This document shows positions 18,085 to 26,040 of a stretch of 64,000 nucleotides of DNA, piece after piece. Each line of letters begins with the position of its first letter. Within the stretch, counting starts at the first letter, position 1. The DNA is from Virgibacillus subterraneus (GTDB lineage Bacteria > Bacillota > Bacilli > Bacillales > Amphibacillaceae). A program made the translations under genes and the position numbers. The DNA lies in the NCBI RefSeq assembly GCF_900110695.1, contig NZ_FOEH01000004.1:310001-374000 (forward strand), given 5' to 3'. The notes below the pieces were generated by a model. It was given only the letters and a program-made list of their open reading frames with translations. It did not search any database and was not told the origin of the DNA.

Positions 18085-18424
18085 ATATGCTTTTATTTTT
18101 CCTAAATATATGCTGGAGTGTATGAATAATAATAAGACATCCTCCAAAGATTGCAAGACACTGCAGGGTCATGGCAAACAGTGTTAAATTAAGAACTGTA
18201 GTTAAAATAATTCCTAACAGAAATAACACTAGAAAGGCTAAACTACTCATGACATACGTTAATAATATGGTCGATTGCATCGAAACCACCCAGTTTACAA
18301 ATGGATGCACCATTAAATAGATTATTATAATTCCAATAAATATATATACATACTCTACTCTTACTCCTGTTGGTAACAAATAATTTATATTGGTTGCAAC
18401 TAGACTTCCAATCATTTGATTCAA
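18083..18424 (-). CDS. Small hypothetical membrane protein
   Basis: 113 residues (from TTG 18424; ATG at 18415 is an equal candidate) with three to four hydrophobic helices: ~25-45, 53-78 and 80-103. The C-terminus is basic (HIFRKNKSI), suggesting it faces the cytoplasm. No motif recognised and no clear ribosome binding site, so start and even coding status are less sure than for neighbours. Divergent from the DMT transporter at 18534. Confidence 0.5.
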   Translation of the reverse strand: MNQMIGSLVATNINYLLPTGVRVEYVYIFIGIIIIYLMVHPFVNWVVSMQSTILLTYVMSSLAFLVLFLLGIILTTVLNLTLFAMTLQCLAIFGGCLIIIHTLQHIFRKNKSI

Positions 18425-18533
18425 CTACTTTCTACAAGATATATTATCCAATATAAACAATTCGCATTATGAATATACACAGTATGATAATCTGATATAA
18501 TTGCAATTATTGAATGGTAAAGGGGGATCTGCC

Positions 18534-19424
18534 ATGAACAGAGCTTTCGTCTTTATTATCTTGGGTGCTGCCCTCTGGGGTACAATTGGCTGGTATGTTA
18601 AAAACTTATATTCTTACGGATTCACACCTATGGAAGTTGTAACACTCCGGGCATGGTCTGCCGCTAGTATACTAGTTATTTATTTAATTATTACCTCACC
18701 AATAGAGCTGAAACTAAAATCCATTCGTGACATAAAATATTTTATTGGTACCGGTGTTTTCAGCATCATTTTTTTCAATTACTGTATGTTTACTGCTATT
18801 GAATTATCAACAATTCCTGTTGCAACAGCATTGCTTTATACAGCTCCAGCATTCGTTACTCTTTTATCATTTTTTCTTTTCAAGGAACCTCTAACTCGAC
18901 TGAAGGTTATTGCACTTTTAATTACGCTACTGGGTACAGCGATGGTTGTTGGATTAATTCCTTTAAACCTAAAAGCCTTTCAACTAACGAGTATTCTATT
19001 TGGATTAGGATCAGGTATTGGGTATGCCCTATATAGCATTTTTAGTAAATTTGCACTTAAAAAGTACTCAAGTCTTAGTATTACCACCTATACATTTATC
19101 GTTTCTGCTGTCACATTATTGCCATTTTTTCCTTATCAGGAAAAGTTCCATATGCTACTGGACCCAACCGTATTATTTTATGCATTCGGATTAGGCTTTC
19201 TGCCAACAGCATTTGCATACATTATTTACACGTATGGATTAAACAAAACAGAAGCTTCTAAAGCGTCTATACTAACGACAATCGAACCTGTTGTTGCAAC
19301 ATTAATTGGGGTATTTATTTTTCATGAAGCCTTCTCGGTTATACAAATGATTGGAATGGTGTGCATTATCGGTGCAGTAATTTTAATTCAGGCATATTCC
19401 AGCCCTAAATTAAAAAATTCCTGA
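18534..19424 (+). CDS. EamA/DMT-family transporter
   Basis: 296 residues with ten membrane helices arranged as two EamA repeats (~5-135 and ~150-290). Typical features: LGAALWGTIGWYVK at the start, ALLYTAPAFVTLLSFFLFKEPLT at the end of the first repeat, and TTIEPVVATLIGVFIFHEAF in the second. It belongs to the drug/metabolite transporter superfamily, RhaT/YdcZ-like group; substrate unknown. Start set at ATG 18534 after AAAGGGGGATCTGCC; the in-frame TTG at 18501 lies before that site. Confidence 0.82.
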   Translation: MNRAFVFIILGAALWGTIGWYVKNLYSYGFTPMEVVTLRAWSAASILVIYLIITSPIELKLKSIRDIKYFIGTGVFSIIFFNYCMFTAIELSTIPVATALLYTAPAFVTLLSFFLFKEPLTRLKVIALLITLLGTAMVVGLIPLNLKAFQLTSILFGLGSGIGYALYSIFSKFALKKYSSLSITTYTFIVSAVTLLPFFPYQEKFHMLLDPTVLFYAFGLGFLPTAFAYIIYTYGLNKTEASKASILTTIEPVVATLIGVFIFHEAFSVIQMIGMVCIIGAVILIQAYSSPKLKNS

Positions 19425-19502
19425 GTAAGTGACATCAATCACGACACGCAAACAATAAATCCACTATTATCGAAGTAAGTTCATTAATAGGAGGTAATAG
19501 TA

Positions 19503-20195
19503 ATGAGTCAATTTACTACTGAACATACACCGGCTGAAATTGTGAAGGTATTTCCAAAAGCGAGTGATTTGTTCAAAGAACGCCGAATCGATTTTTGCTG
19601 TGGTGGGGATCGTCCACTTGGAGATGTTTTTAAAGAAGGAAAGATAGATGAAACAGTTGTACTAGGAGAACTTAATAGTGCATTTGATAGCTGGAAACAA
19701 GAAGATCATGAAATAGTTGATTGGGATGCCATTCCGCCTACAGAATTAATTGATCACGTTGTTCGTACACATCATGCGTATCTTAATGAAGAACTCCCTG
19801 CGTTAGGACAATTTGTCACAAAGATCTTTCGTGTGCATGGTGCAAACCATCCACATCTAAAAGAATTGCATCGTTTATATAACGATTTTAAAGTAGATAT
19901 GGAAGAACATATGATTAAAGAAGAAGGTGAAGTATTTCCTTTAATTAAAGAATATGAAAAAAATCCAAGTGAAAAGCTTTTAGATCATATCCATGAAGCT
20001 AATGGAGGGCTTGAAGACGAACATGAAGCATCAGGAAATATTCTAAAACGTATGCGGGAAATTACCAAAGGGTTTGAACCTCCAGCAGATGCATGCAGCT
20101 CATACCGAATAACGTATGCCCGATTGGCGGAAATGGAAGCAGACACATTCCAGCACGTTCACTTAGAAAACAATATACTTTTCAAGAAATTGTAA
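19503..20195 (+). CDS. scdA: Iron-sulfur cluster repair di-iron protein (ScdA/Ric)
   Basis: 230 residues. The N-terminal domain (~1-60) has FKERRIDFCCGGDRPL, the paired cysteines of the ScdA N-terminal domain. The C-terminal hemerythrin-like domain (~75-230) carries the expected di-iron ligands: DHVVRTHHAYL, HMIKEEGEVFP and the late HEASG and HVHLENNILF. Ric proteins repair Fe-S clusters damaged by nitric oxide or peroxide. AGGAGGTAATAGTA precedes the ATG. The neighbourhood to the right deals with iron (Fur box, fbpB). Confidence 0.9.
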   Translation: MSQFTTEHTPAEIVKVFPKASDLFKERRIDFCCGGDRPLGDVFKEGKIDETVVLGELNSAFDSWKQEDHEIVDWDAIPPTELIDHVVRTHHAYLNEELPALGQFVTKIFRVHGANHPHLKELHRLYNDFKVDMEEHMIKEEGEVFPLIKEYEKNPSEKLLDHIHEANGGLEDEHEASGNILKRMREITKGFEPPADACSSYRITYARLAEMEADTFQHVHLENNILFKKL

Positions 20196-20199
20196 TTTG

Positions 20200-20258
20200 A
20201 AACTTGGCATAGTTGCACTTATGCAGTAAGAAAAGTATTTATACTTCCTTATCTGCAA
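20200..20258. repeat. Family B repeat, short copy after scdA
   Basis: AACTTGGCATAGTTGCACTTATGC, then the 3' hairpin GCAGTAAGAAAAGTATTTAT and its complement TACTTCCTTATCTGC. It begins a few bases after the scdA stop and abuts the terminator at 20264. Confidence 0.6.
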
Positions 20259-20352
20259 ACAAAAAACAGGGGGAGACATTTAATACAAATGTTTCCCCCC
20301 TGTTTTTTGAGGTTTTAAAGATAGTTTCTGCTTAACAACCTATGTTATGATT
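20258..20352 (-). ncRNA. Candidate Fur-regulated small RNA (FsrA-like in size)
   Basis: On the minus strand a plausible promoter (-35 TTGATT at 20383-20388, 18-bp spacer, -10 TATTCT at 20359-20364) would start a transcript near 20352. It meets a strong intrinsic terminator with TTTTTT about 90 bases later. A Fur box (20343-20361) covers the -10 and start. No ORF of more than a few codons fits inside. Size and Fur control recall B. subtilis FsrA (84 nt), and the FsrA helper gene fbpB lies next to it. However, the C-rich run (CTCCCCC) here sits in the terminator stem, so target pairing is unclear. It could instead be only the 3' end of fbpB transcription. Confidence 0.4.
20264..20307. terminator. 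Strong bidirectional terminator
   Basis: Long hairpin: ACAGGGGG-AGACATTT pairs with AAATGTTTCCCCCCTGT with one bulge, AAAAAA on the left and TTTTTT on the right. Ends scdA on the plus strand and the fbpB/small-RNA transcript on the minus strand. Confidence 0.85.
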
Positions 20353-20361
20353 ATCATTAGA
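20343..20361 (-). promoter_or_regulatory. Fur box
   Basis: The minus-strand 19-mer TCTAATGATAATCATAACA matches the classical Fur consensus GATAATGATAATCATTATC at 14 of 19 positions, with the core AATGATAATCAT perfect. It overlaps a promoter-like -10 (20359-20364) reading leftward, and lies downstream of fbpB rather than in front of a protein gene. Confidence 0.7.
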
Positions 20362-20416
20362 ATAAGTGACTTATAAATGAGTAATCAAATTATAAGCTTT
20401 TTCACTACTAAAGTAA

Positions 20417-20578
20417 TCATTGATAGTAGGATGAAAAGTGTTCTGGATTAGATTTTTTATCTGATTGCTTTTTTTCCAGACGAAGTTCAATTTGTTCTAA
20501 CTCATTTTCGTCTCTTAATAGCTCTTGCTTGTTTTGCTGTACAAGGTCTTCAAAATTTTGGTATTTTATTGGGCGCAT
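20417..20578 (-). CDS. fbpB: FbpB-family small basic protein
   Basis: A 53-residue ORF: opens MRPIKYQNFEDLVQQNKQEL, then a charged helix (RDENELEQIELRLEKK) and a short polar tail. This is the pattern of the Fur-regulated FbpB family of small basic proteins, which in B. subtilis act with the sRNA FsrA in iron sparing. ATG follows AAAGGAGTGTGAAATT. A TATAAT lies about 35 bp upstream, and next to it is GATAATGAG, a half Fur-site at best. The gene is antisense to the leader of patA, divergent from it. Confidence 0.8.
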   Translation of the reverse strand: MRPIKYQNFEDLVQQNKQELLRDENELEQIELRLEKKQSDKKSNPEHFSSYYQ

Positions 20579-20689
20579 AATTTCACACTCCTTTATAACT
20601 GCTCATTATCTATTATACCCTTTATGTTGTATAACAAATCAAAATTATTTGAACATTTTATGAATTTTTTTACACAGGAGGTTAAACTG

Positions 20690-21856
20690 ATGCGACCAAA
20701 TCTTAATAGTTCCGTTAAAGATATTGAAATATCGGGGATTCGGAAGTTTTTTAACATGGTTTCTGAAGAACAGAATGTAACGTCTCTAACAATAGGACAA
20801 CCCGATTTTCATACACCAGAACACGTAAAAGAAGCTGCAAAAGTTGCACTAGATCACAATAAAACTATGTATACACATAATGCAGGGATAATTGAATTGC
20901 GAACTGTTATTTCAAAATTTTATGAACAAAATTATGGCGTTAACTATGACCCAAAATCGGAAATTATTGTTACATCAGGCGCATCACAAGCTATTGATAT
21001 AACGTTTCGCACCATTTTGTCTCAAGGGGATGAAGTAATTCTTCCTGCACCAATTTATCCCGGATATGAACCACTTATAAAATTGGCTGGAGCAGAGGTT
21101 GTTTATGCAGACACAACCAATGATGATTTTAAACTTACAAAAGAAAACCTGAAAAAACATATCACAAGTAAGACAAAATGTGTCGTTCTCCCCTACCCTT
21201 CCAATCCAACAGGGGCTTCGTTCACTAAGAATGAATTACAAGAACTGGTTTCAATTTTGCAGCATAAAAATATATTTATTTTAGCAGATGAAATATACAG
21301 TGAGCTTGTTTATGATTGGAAACATACGTCAATCGCAGAGTTTAACGAGGTTAAGGATAGAACAATAGTCATTAATGGAGTTTCTAAATCACATGCTATG
21401 ACTGGGTTTCGAATTGGATATACCCTTGCGCCAGCATGGTTAACAAAACACATGCTAAAAGTTCACCAGTACAATGTGTCTTGCGCAACGTCCATTAGCC
21501 AATATGCCGCATTAGAGGCGTTAACGAACGGGTTGGACGACCCCGCTAAAATGCGAAGTGAATATAAGAAAAGACGTGATTATGTATATAATCGTTTAAT
21601 AGACATGGGGCTTGATGTCAATAAACCAGATGGAGCATTCTATTTTTTCGCAAAGTTTCCTATAAAAGATAAATTATCCTCATTTCAGTTGGGAATCAAT
21701 TTAGTTCGGGAAGGTAAAATAGCATTAGTTCCAGGGGATTCCTTTTCTTCCTTAGGTGAAGGTTATATGCGTCTGTCATACGCGTATGATATCGAAACAA
21801 TCAAACTTGGACTTGACCGCCTTGAGGCTTTTTTACAGAAGGAAAAATTAATTTAA
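20690..21856 (+). CDS. patA: N-acetyl-LL-diaminopimelate aminotransferase PatA
   Basis: 388 residues from ATG 20690 (site ACAGGAGGTTAAACTG). A longer frame from 20525 runs across fbpB and has no ribosome binding site. Class I/II PLP-dependent aminotransferase; the opening KDIEISGIRKFFN and the long shared stretches (LTIGQPDFHTPEHV, VTSGASQAID, LPYPSNPTGA, HQYNVSCATSISQYAALEA) follow B. subtilis PatA closely. The PLP lysine is in NGVSKSHAMTG. With DapH and DapL elsewhere in this window it completes the acetylase branch to meso-diaminopimelate. Confidence 0.88.
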   Translation: MRPNLNSSVKDIEISGIRKFFNMVSEEQNVTSLTIGQPDFHTPEHVKEAAKVALDHNKTMYTHNAGIIELRTVISKFYEQNYGVNYDPKSEIIVTSGASQAIDITFRTILSQGDEVILPAPIYPGYEPLIKLAGAEVVYADTTNDDFKLTKENLKKHITSKTKCVVLPYPSNPTGASFTKNELQELVSILQHKNIFILADEIYSELVYDWKHTSIAEFNEVKDRTIVINGVSKSHAMTGFRIGYTLAPAWLTKHMLKVHQYNVSCATSISQYAALEALTNGLDDPAKMRSEYKKRRDYVYNRLIDMGLDVNKPDGAFYFFAKFPIKDKLSSFQLGINLVREGKIALVPGDSFSSLGEGYMRLSYAYDIETIKLGLDRLEAFLQKEKLI

Positions 21857-21868
21857 TACAGTTTAACT

Positions 21869-22048
21869 TTAATCTATACTTTTCTGATGTTCAGTCTGCT
21901 TTACATCATCGAATAGATTTAAAAGCCTATCTAATTCTTGACTGATAGTAATTGATTCAATACTTGTAAATCCTTTTTTAAGAGCAACATCAGTCATTTT
22001 ATTACGTAAAAATTCTATTCTTTCCAGAAGCTTTTCTGTAGTGCACAT
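21869..22048 (-). CDS. Spo0E-like aspartyl-phosphate phosphatase
   Basis: A 59-residue ORF forming two helices. It carries the diagnostic SQELDRLLNLF motif (~36-46) of the Spo0E family, whose members (Spo0E, YisI, YnzD) remove phosphate from Spo0A~P and so delay sporulation. The N-terminal helix TEKLLERIEFLRNKM also fits. The AAAAGGAGG site is 16 bases before the ATG at 22048, unusually far. No GTG/TTG lies between; an ATT two codons upstream would fit the spacing, so the true start is uncertain. Converges on patA with only 12 bp between stops. Confidence 0.82.
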   Translation of the reverse strand: MCTTEKLLERIEFLRNKMTDVALKKGFTSIESITISQELDRLLNLFDDVKQTEHQKSID

Positions 22049-22204
22049 ATTAATGTATATAGTACCTCCTTTTATTGCTTACTTAACTTTAGCACAGGTT
22101 CATAAATAATGACAAGTTTCTGCTTAAGTAATTCAAAAGCCTATTTTAGCTGTACTGAAAGTGATATTTTAGAAATGTGGTTGCTAAACTTTAGGAGGGT
22201 TTCG

Positions 22205-22558
22205 ATGTATTACAAAAGAAATGAAGCATATCGCTTCGTGTTTAATCAGCCAGTTGAAGGAAAAATGACTAAAAGAGAAGAAAACAGTACAGTAACAACC
22301 AAAGTTCATATTCTTGATGTAAGTAATCAAGGGGCAAAAATTAACTGTAAAAATGTAATTGATTTGAAAAAGGATACGAAAATAAACCTTTCCTTTAGCC
22401 TAAAGTCTCATTCCTTTCATGCATCAGGAAGAATAATATGGATCAAAAACTTCCACAATTCTTCTGAAGTAGGATTACAGTTAAATACGGATGACGAATA
22501 CAAGAACAATATGATAAAGGAACTAAAGGAAATTGCCAAACAGAACAAAAAGAATTAA
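22205..22558 (+). CDS. PilZ-domain protein
   Basis: 117 residues from ATG 22205 (site TTTAGGAGGGTTTCG); the in-frame upstream part from 22109 is rejected. A single PilZ domain: the N-terminal arginines in KRNEAYRFVF stand for the RxxxR-type c-di-GMP motif but with four residues between them, and the D/NxSxxG motif is intact as DVSNQGAKI (~41-49). The likely role is a cytoplasmic c-di-GMP effector. A GGDEF-EAL protein that could set c-di-GMP lies 4 kb away. Whether the altered Arg spacing still binds is unknown. Confidence 0.75.
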   Translation: MYYKRNEAYRFVFNQPVEGKMTKREENSTVTTKVHILDVSNQGAKINCKNVIDLKKDTKINLSFSLKSHSFHASGRIIWIKNFHNSSEVGLQLNTDDEYKNNMIKELKEIAKQNKKN

Positions 22559-22633
22559 AATAAAATTTTTCTCGAAATAATTACTTTCATACTATGTTTT
22601 CGAATGAACGGGTATTGAGAAAGGATGTCTTCA

Positions 22634-23158
22634 TTGACTAAAACAAAAAAGAAAAATGAATGGCTGGAATGGGTAAAAGCTATATTAATAGCAGTAGTAC
22701 TCGCTTTCTTCCTAAGGTCATTCGTATTTGCAACATCGGTTGTTGATGGTAAGAGTATGGAACCCACTCTTGAAGATGGAGAAACAGTACTTTTCAATAA
22801 GTTCACGTATTTAATTGATAAACCTCAACGCGGTGACATTGTCATTATAGAAAGACCCCTTAAGAATTACGTTAAGCGAATTATTGCGATGCCTGGCGAG
22901 ACCATTAAAGTAGAAGATCACATATTGTATATTAATGGTGAAAAATATGGGCAGCCATTTATAAATAAAGATGCAAAAAGCAATACCGGAAAATTTGGTC
23001 CTATTCAGGTACCAGAAAACAGTTATTTTGTTATGGGTGATAACCGAATATTAAGCAAAGATAGCAGAAATGGTCTGGGGTTTGTTAGTGAAGAAAATAT
23101 CATAGGAAAATCGGAGATGATTATCTTTCCTTTTGACCAATGGGCTATGACAAAATGA
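22634..23158 (+). CDS. Type I signal peptidase (SipS/SipT-like)
   Basis: 174 residues from TTG 22634; ATG 22625 is an alternative but sits directly on the GAAAGG site. One N-terminal membrane helix (~12-35), then the catalytic serine in DGKSMEPTL (~37-45) and the lysine in VKRIIAMPGE (~81-90); GDNRILSKDSRNGLGFV is the third signature. Gram-positive P-type signal peptidase that removes signal peptides on the outer face of the membrane. Short monocistronic gene with its own terminator. Confidence 0.9.
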   Translation: MTKTKKKNEWLEWVKAILIAVVLAFFLRSFVFATSVVDGKSMEPTLEDGETVLFNKFTYLIDKPQRGDIVIIERPLKNYVKRIIAMPGETIKVEDHILYINGEKYGQPFINKDAKSNTGKFGPIQVPENSYFVMGDNRILSKDSRNGLGFVSEENIIGKSEMIIFPFDQWAMTK

Positions 23159-23160
23159 AG

Positions 23161-23197
23161 AAAAGGGTCAGGCATCAATATTGTCCGACCCTTTTAA
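23161..23197 (+). terminator. Terminator of the signal peptidase gene
   Basis: AAAAGGGTCAGG and CCGACCCTTTT form an imperfect stem with a ~12-base loop, followed by AATATTT. Confidence 0.7.
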
Positions 23198-23210
23198 TAT
23201 TTGAATTTTA

Positions 23211-23297
23211 TTATTCATTATCAAAAATGCAGTATCCTATATTTAACGCAAGTAATCCAAAGCAAATGATTCCAAAAGCGGTTTCCCAAAGTTCCAT
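23211..23297 (-). CDS. 28-residue single-helix membrane peptide
   Basis: Short ORF beginning MELWETAFGIICFGLLALNI and ending in DNE. One hydrophobic helix with a negatively charged end. GAGGAGGTACACGCAT gives a strong ribosome binding site at ideal distance, which is the main reason to call it. Composition resembles the small membrane peptides of sporulating bacilli, but I do not recognise a family. Converges on the signal peptidase terminator. Confidence 0.6.
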   Translation of the reverse strand: MELWETAFGIICFGLLALNIGYCIFDNE

Positions 23298-23457
23298 ATG
23301 CGTGTACCTCCTCTATTAAAATTATGTATAATCGTAACAATTAAATTATCTTCCTCCTTCTCCTATCATATCAATTTCCTTTTCCTAAATAAAGCAAAAA
23401 TATGATAAACTAGAAAGAAAATCAGAATAGGCTTAGTAAATGAAAGTAGGTTTTATT

Positions 23458-24621
23458 ATGCACCACTGTCCTTATTGTGGCACAAAAGTAAAAGAAAATG
23501 AGTTATATTGTATAAAATGTGGCAAACAACTACCAGAAGATGCAACCGAGCGACTCATAAACCGTAAATCGTTTAATAAGTACTGGTACATCCCCATTTC
23601 GATATTGGCTTTAGTTATTTTATCTGCAGGTATCTATTATGTAATTATGCAAAATCAAACGGCTGAGGCAAGCGACTTATACAATAAAGCCGAAGAAAGC
23701 GTTATGGGGGGTCAGTATGGAGAAGCGAAGGAATTACTTCAATCTGCGCTTGAAAATAGTAAAGAATTTAAGCAAGCTGATATTGCCTTGACTTATGTAC
23801 AAGAAGCTTTAAAAATAGAAAACAGCATTGAAAAAGCGAATAACTATTTAAAGAAACAGGAATACCAAAAAGCACTATCTCTAATCAATGATGCAGAGAA
23901 CTCATTAAGTAACTATAATGGCAATGCAGTTACCCAATTAATTGATAAACTTACATCAAAACGTAATTTAATAAAGATAGAAGAGCTTAAACATAAATTA
24001 AATCAAAATCCCAGTATTAATGACATGAAAGCCTTGCTGTGGGAAGCTGAGTCGATTAAGCATGATGAAGCAGCTGAAATCACTACTGACATTCGAAATC
24101 AAATTGTTGATTATACCTTTTCAAAAGCAAGCGAAAATCTAAATGATAAACAATTTTCGGATGCGCTAGTAATAGTTGAAGACGGCTTAAAGTATGCTCC
24201 AAACTCAGGAAAGCTGCAAAGCCTGAAAACCACTATTGATAAAGAAAAAACAGCGTTTGAAACGGCACAGCGTCAACGAATTGAGCAGGCAATAAGTTCT
24301 GCAGAAGAAGAACGGAAATTAAATGAAAATGATGCGATTGAGCTTGTTTCAGTCAATGTTGAAAATAACGAACAAGATAAATTAGTTGTAAAAGGGAAAG
24401 TAAAAAGTGTTGCAACAATTCCTATAAATACTATATTGGTGGAATATGCATTATCATCTAAATCAGGAAGCGAATTTTTATCAAACGAAGTATATGTATA
24501 TCCAGAGACACTCTACCCTAATGAAGTTGGTGAATTTGAGTTCACCCATTTTGATATAGATCAAGAAGGTAAAAACATTAATATCAAAGTGGATAAAATA
24601 AAATGGTATACCAATCAATAG
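23458..24621 (+). CDS. Zinc-ribbon membrane protein with helical (TPR-like) extracellular part
   Basis: 387 residues from ATG 23458 (AGTAGGTTTTATT before it). An N-terminal zinc ribbon CPYCGTKV ... YCIKCGK (~4-24), one membrane helix (~42-63), then about 200 residues of alternating helices with TPR-like alignment (ASDLYNKAEESVMGGQYGEA, ANNYLKKQEYQKALSLIND, FSDALVIVEDGLKYAPNSG), and a final ~90-residue beta-rich domain. Architecture is that of Bacillus YvbJ/TcaA-like proteins. Followed 28 bp later by an HtrA-like protease, so the two probably form an operon for envelope work. Function unknown. Confidence 0.65.
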   Translation: MHHCPYCGTKVKENELYCIKCGKQLPEDATERLINRKSFNKYWYIPISILALVILSAGIYYVIMQNQTAEASDLYNKAEESVMGGQYGEAKELLQSALENSKEFKQADIALTYVQEALKIENSIEKANNYLKKQEYQKALSLINDAENSLSNYNGNAVTQLIDKLTSKRNLIKIEELKHKLNQNPSINDMKALLWEAESIKHDEAAEITTDIRNQIVDYTFSKASENLNDKQFSDALVIVEDGLKYAPNSGKLQSLKTTIDKEKTAFETAQRQRIEQAISSAEEERKLNENDAIELVSVNVENNEQDKLVVKGKVKSVATIPINTILVEYALSSKSGSEFLSNEVYVYPETLYPNEVGEFEFTHFDIDQEGKNINIKVDKIKWYTNQ

Positions 24622-24649
24622 TATCTAATGTTCTTAATGAGGTGAACAC

Positions 24650-25792
24650 ATGAGTAAAATGCAGACAAAACCAATTATAGCGTCAGCGCTTGTTGTTATT
24701 ATAGGGGCATTCCTATTATTTTCCATCAATGACTATTGGGCTTCCAAAAATGTCTCTGTAAACAACCCGGTTATAAATAAAGTAGAATCTAGCTCCAGAA
24801 GTATTGATCTTAAAACAATTATTCATGAATCTGAAAAAAATGTTGTGCAGATAGAAGGGCAAAATGAATTTAATACAATCACTGGCTCAGGATTCTTATA
24901 TAATGATAAAGGTGATATTATTACCAATGCACATGTTGTAAGAGATGCTGATGTAATATATGTTAGAACCGCAAACGCGCGTATATACCCTGCTGCAGTA
25001 ATTGGTATGGGAAAAGATACAGACATTGCTGTTATTCGTGTGCCACAGCTTGCTGGTCAAAACTCCTTATCAGTTGAAAAAGATATACAAGCTGAAACAG
25101 GAGATGAAGTCATTGCACTCGGCAGCCCTCATGGATTTCAGAATACAGTTACTTTAGGAATAATATCTGGTACTGAACGAAATTTTTCAGTTGACGGATT
25201 TAATTATGAAAATGTTTACCAAATATCAGCGCAAATAACGCATGGTAATAGTGGTGGCCCTCTAATCAACAGAGAAACTGGGAATGTTATTGGAATTAAT
25301 TCTGTAGGTACCGAGGATGGAACAATTGGATTTAGTATTCCGATAAGCGAAGTTATTGAAAAAATTACAACATGGTCGAATGAGGCGCAAAATGAACAAT
25401 TGGATTTTGCTAATACTTCCGAAATTGGCAGTACTACAAAGCCGGAAGAACTTAAAGAAAACGCTGAATACATAATTGACTACTTTTTTGAAAGTATTAT
25501 TATAAGAGATTATGTAGGTGCGTACACATTGTTAGGTAGTTCAATGCAATCAGAAAATTCTTACTCAGATTTCCAAGAACGATATATTCATATTATTGAT
25601 TTGCAGTACTCTGATTTTTCCAGCAAGATAAAAAAGAACAATCAAGTAGAAACAACAGTTGATGTAACTGTGGAAACTAATTTGCAAAATAAAGAAGAAA
25701 CAAAAAAAGAAACCTTTAAATATGTACTTACAATCGGAAATGAAAATGATCAATTAAAAATTTTAAATTTATCAAAAACCCTGATTGAATAG
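24650..25792 (+). CDS. HtrA/DegP-like membrane-anchored serine protease without PDZ domain
   Basis: 380 residues. N-terminal anchor helix (~8-28), trypsin-like domain (~60-245) with the full triad: His in ITNAHVV, Asp in KDTDIAVIRV and Ser in THGNSGGPL. Instead of the usual PDZ domain the C-terminal ~120 residues (from ELKENAEYIIDYF) look like an NTF2/TcaA-type alpha+beta domain. Extracellular protease role inferred. GAGGTGAACAC precedes the ATG. Same strand and close to the zinc-ribbon protein gene. Confidence 0.75.
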   Translation: MSKMQTKPIIASALVVIIGAFLLFSINDYWASKNVSVNNPVINKVESSSRSIDLKTIIHESEKNVVQIEGQNEFNTITGSGFLYNDKGDIITNAHVVRDADVIYVRTANARIYPAAVIGMGKDTDIAVIRVPQLAGQNSLSVEKDIQAETGDEVIALGSPHGFQNTVTLGIISGTERNFSVDGFNYENVYQISAQITHGNSGGPLINRETGNVIGINSVGTEDGTIGFSIPISEVIEKITTWSNEAQNEQLDFANTSEIGSTTKPEELKENAEYIIDYFFESIIIRDYVGAYTLLGSSMQSENSYSDFQERYIHIIDLQYSDFSSKIKKNNQVETTVDVTVETNLQNKEETKKETFKYVLTIGNENDQLKILNLSKTLIE

Positions 25793-25891
25793 TTCAAACA
25801 AACATTCATATTAAATTATTTAGTCAAACGTCCATACGTTTTGTTGCGTTTATCATATAGTATAAGTGTAACGCGTAGGAGGTGATAATGA

Positions 25892-25996
25892 ATGGGTGGT
25901 TATGGTGGATACCAAGGAGGATATGGAAACAATTTTGCGCTAATCGTTGTACTATTTATCCTGCTTATTATCGTAGGTGCAACTTTTTATTATTAA
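25892..25996 (+). CDS. YjcZ-family sporulation mini-protein
   Basis: 34 residues: a Gly/Tyr-rich head (MGGYGGYQGGYGNNF) followed by one hydrophobic helix (ALIVVLFILLIIVGA) ending in FYY. This is the hallmark of the YjcZ group of small spore-associated membrane proteins. GTAGGAGGTGATAATGA precedes the ATG. Another ATG five bases earlier is in a different frame. Its own terminator follows within 4 bp. Confidence 0.85.
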   Translation: MGGYGGYQGGYGNNFALIVVLFILLIIVGATFYY

Positions 25997-25999
25997 ATA

Positions 26000-26027
26000 A
26001 AGCTTGTGCTACTCTTAGCACAAGCTT
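26000..26027 (+). terminator. Terminator of the YjcZ-type gene
   Basis: Perfect 12-bp stem AAGCTTGTGCTA with a 4-base loop, then TTTTTTT; probably bidirectional with the converging GGDEF-EAL gene. Confidence 0.88.
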
Positions 26028-26040
26028 TTTTTACATATTT

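Noticed and set aside
20525-20689. Longer N-terminal frame for PatA
   Set aside because: No ribosome binding site, runs antisense through fbpB, and lacks similarity to PatA; ATG 20690 has ACAGGAGG.
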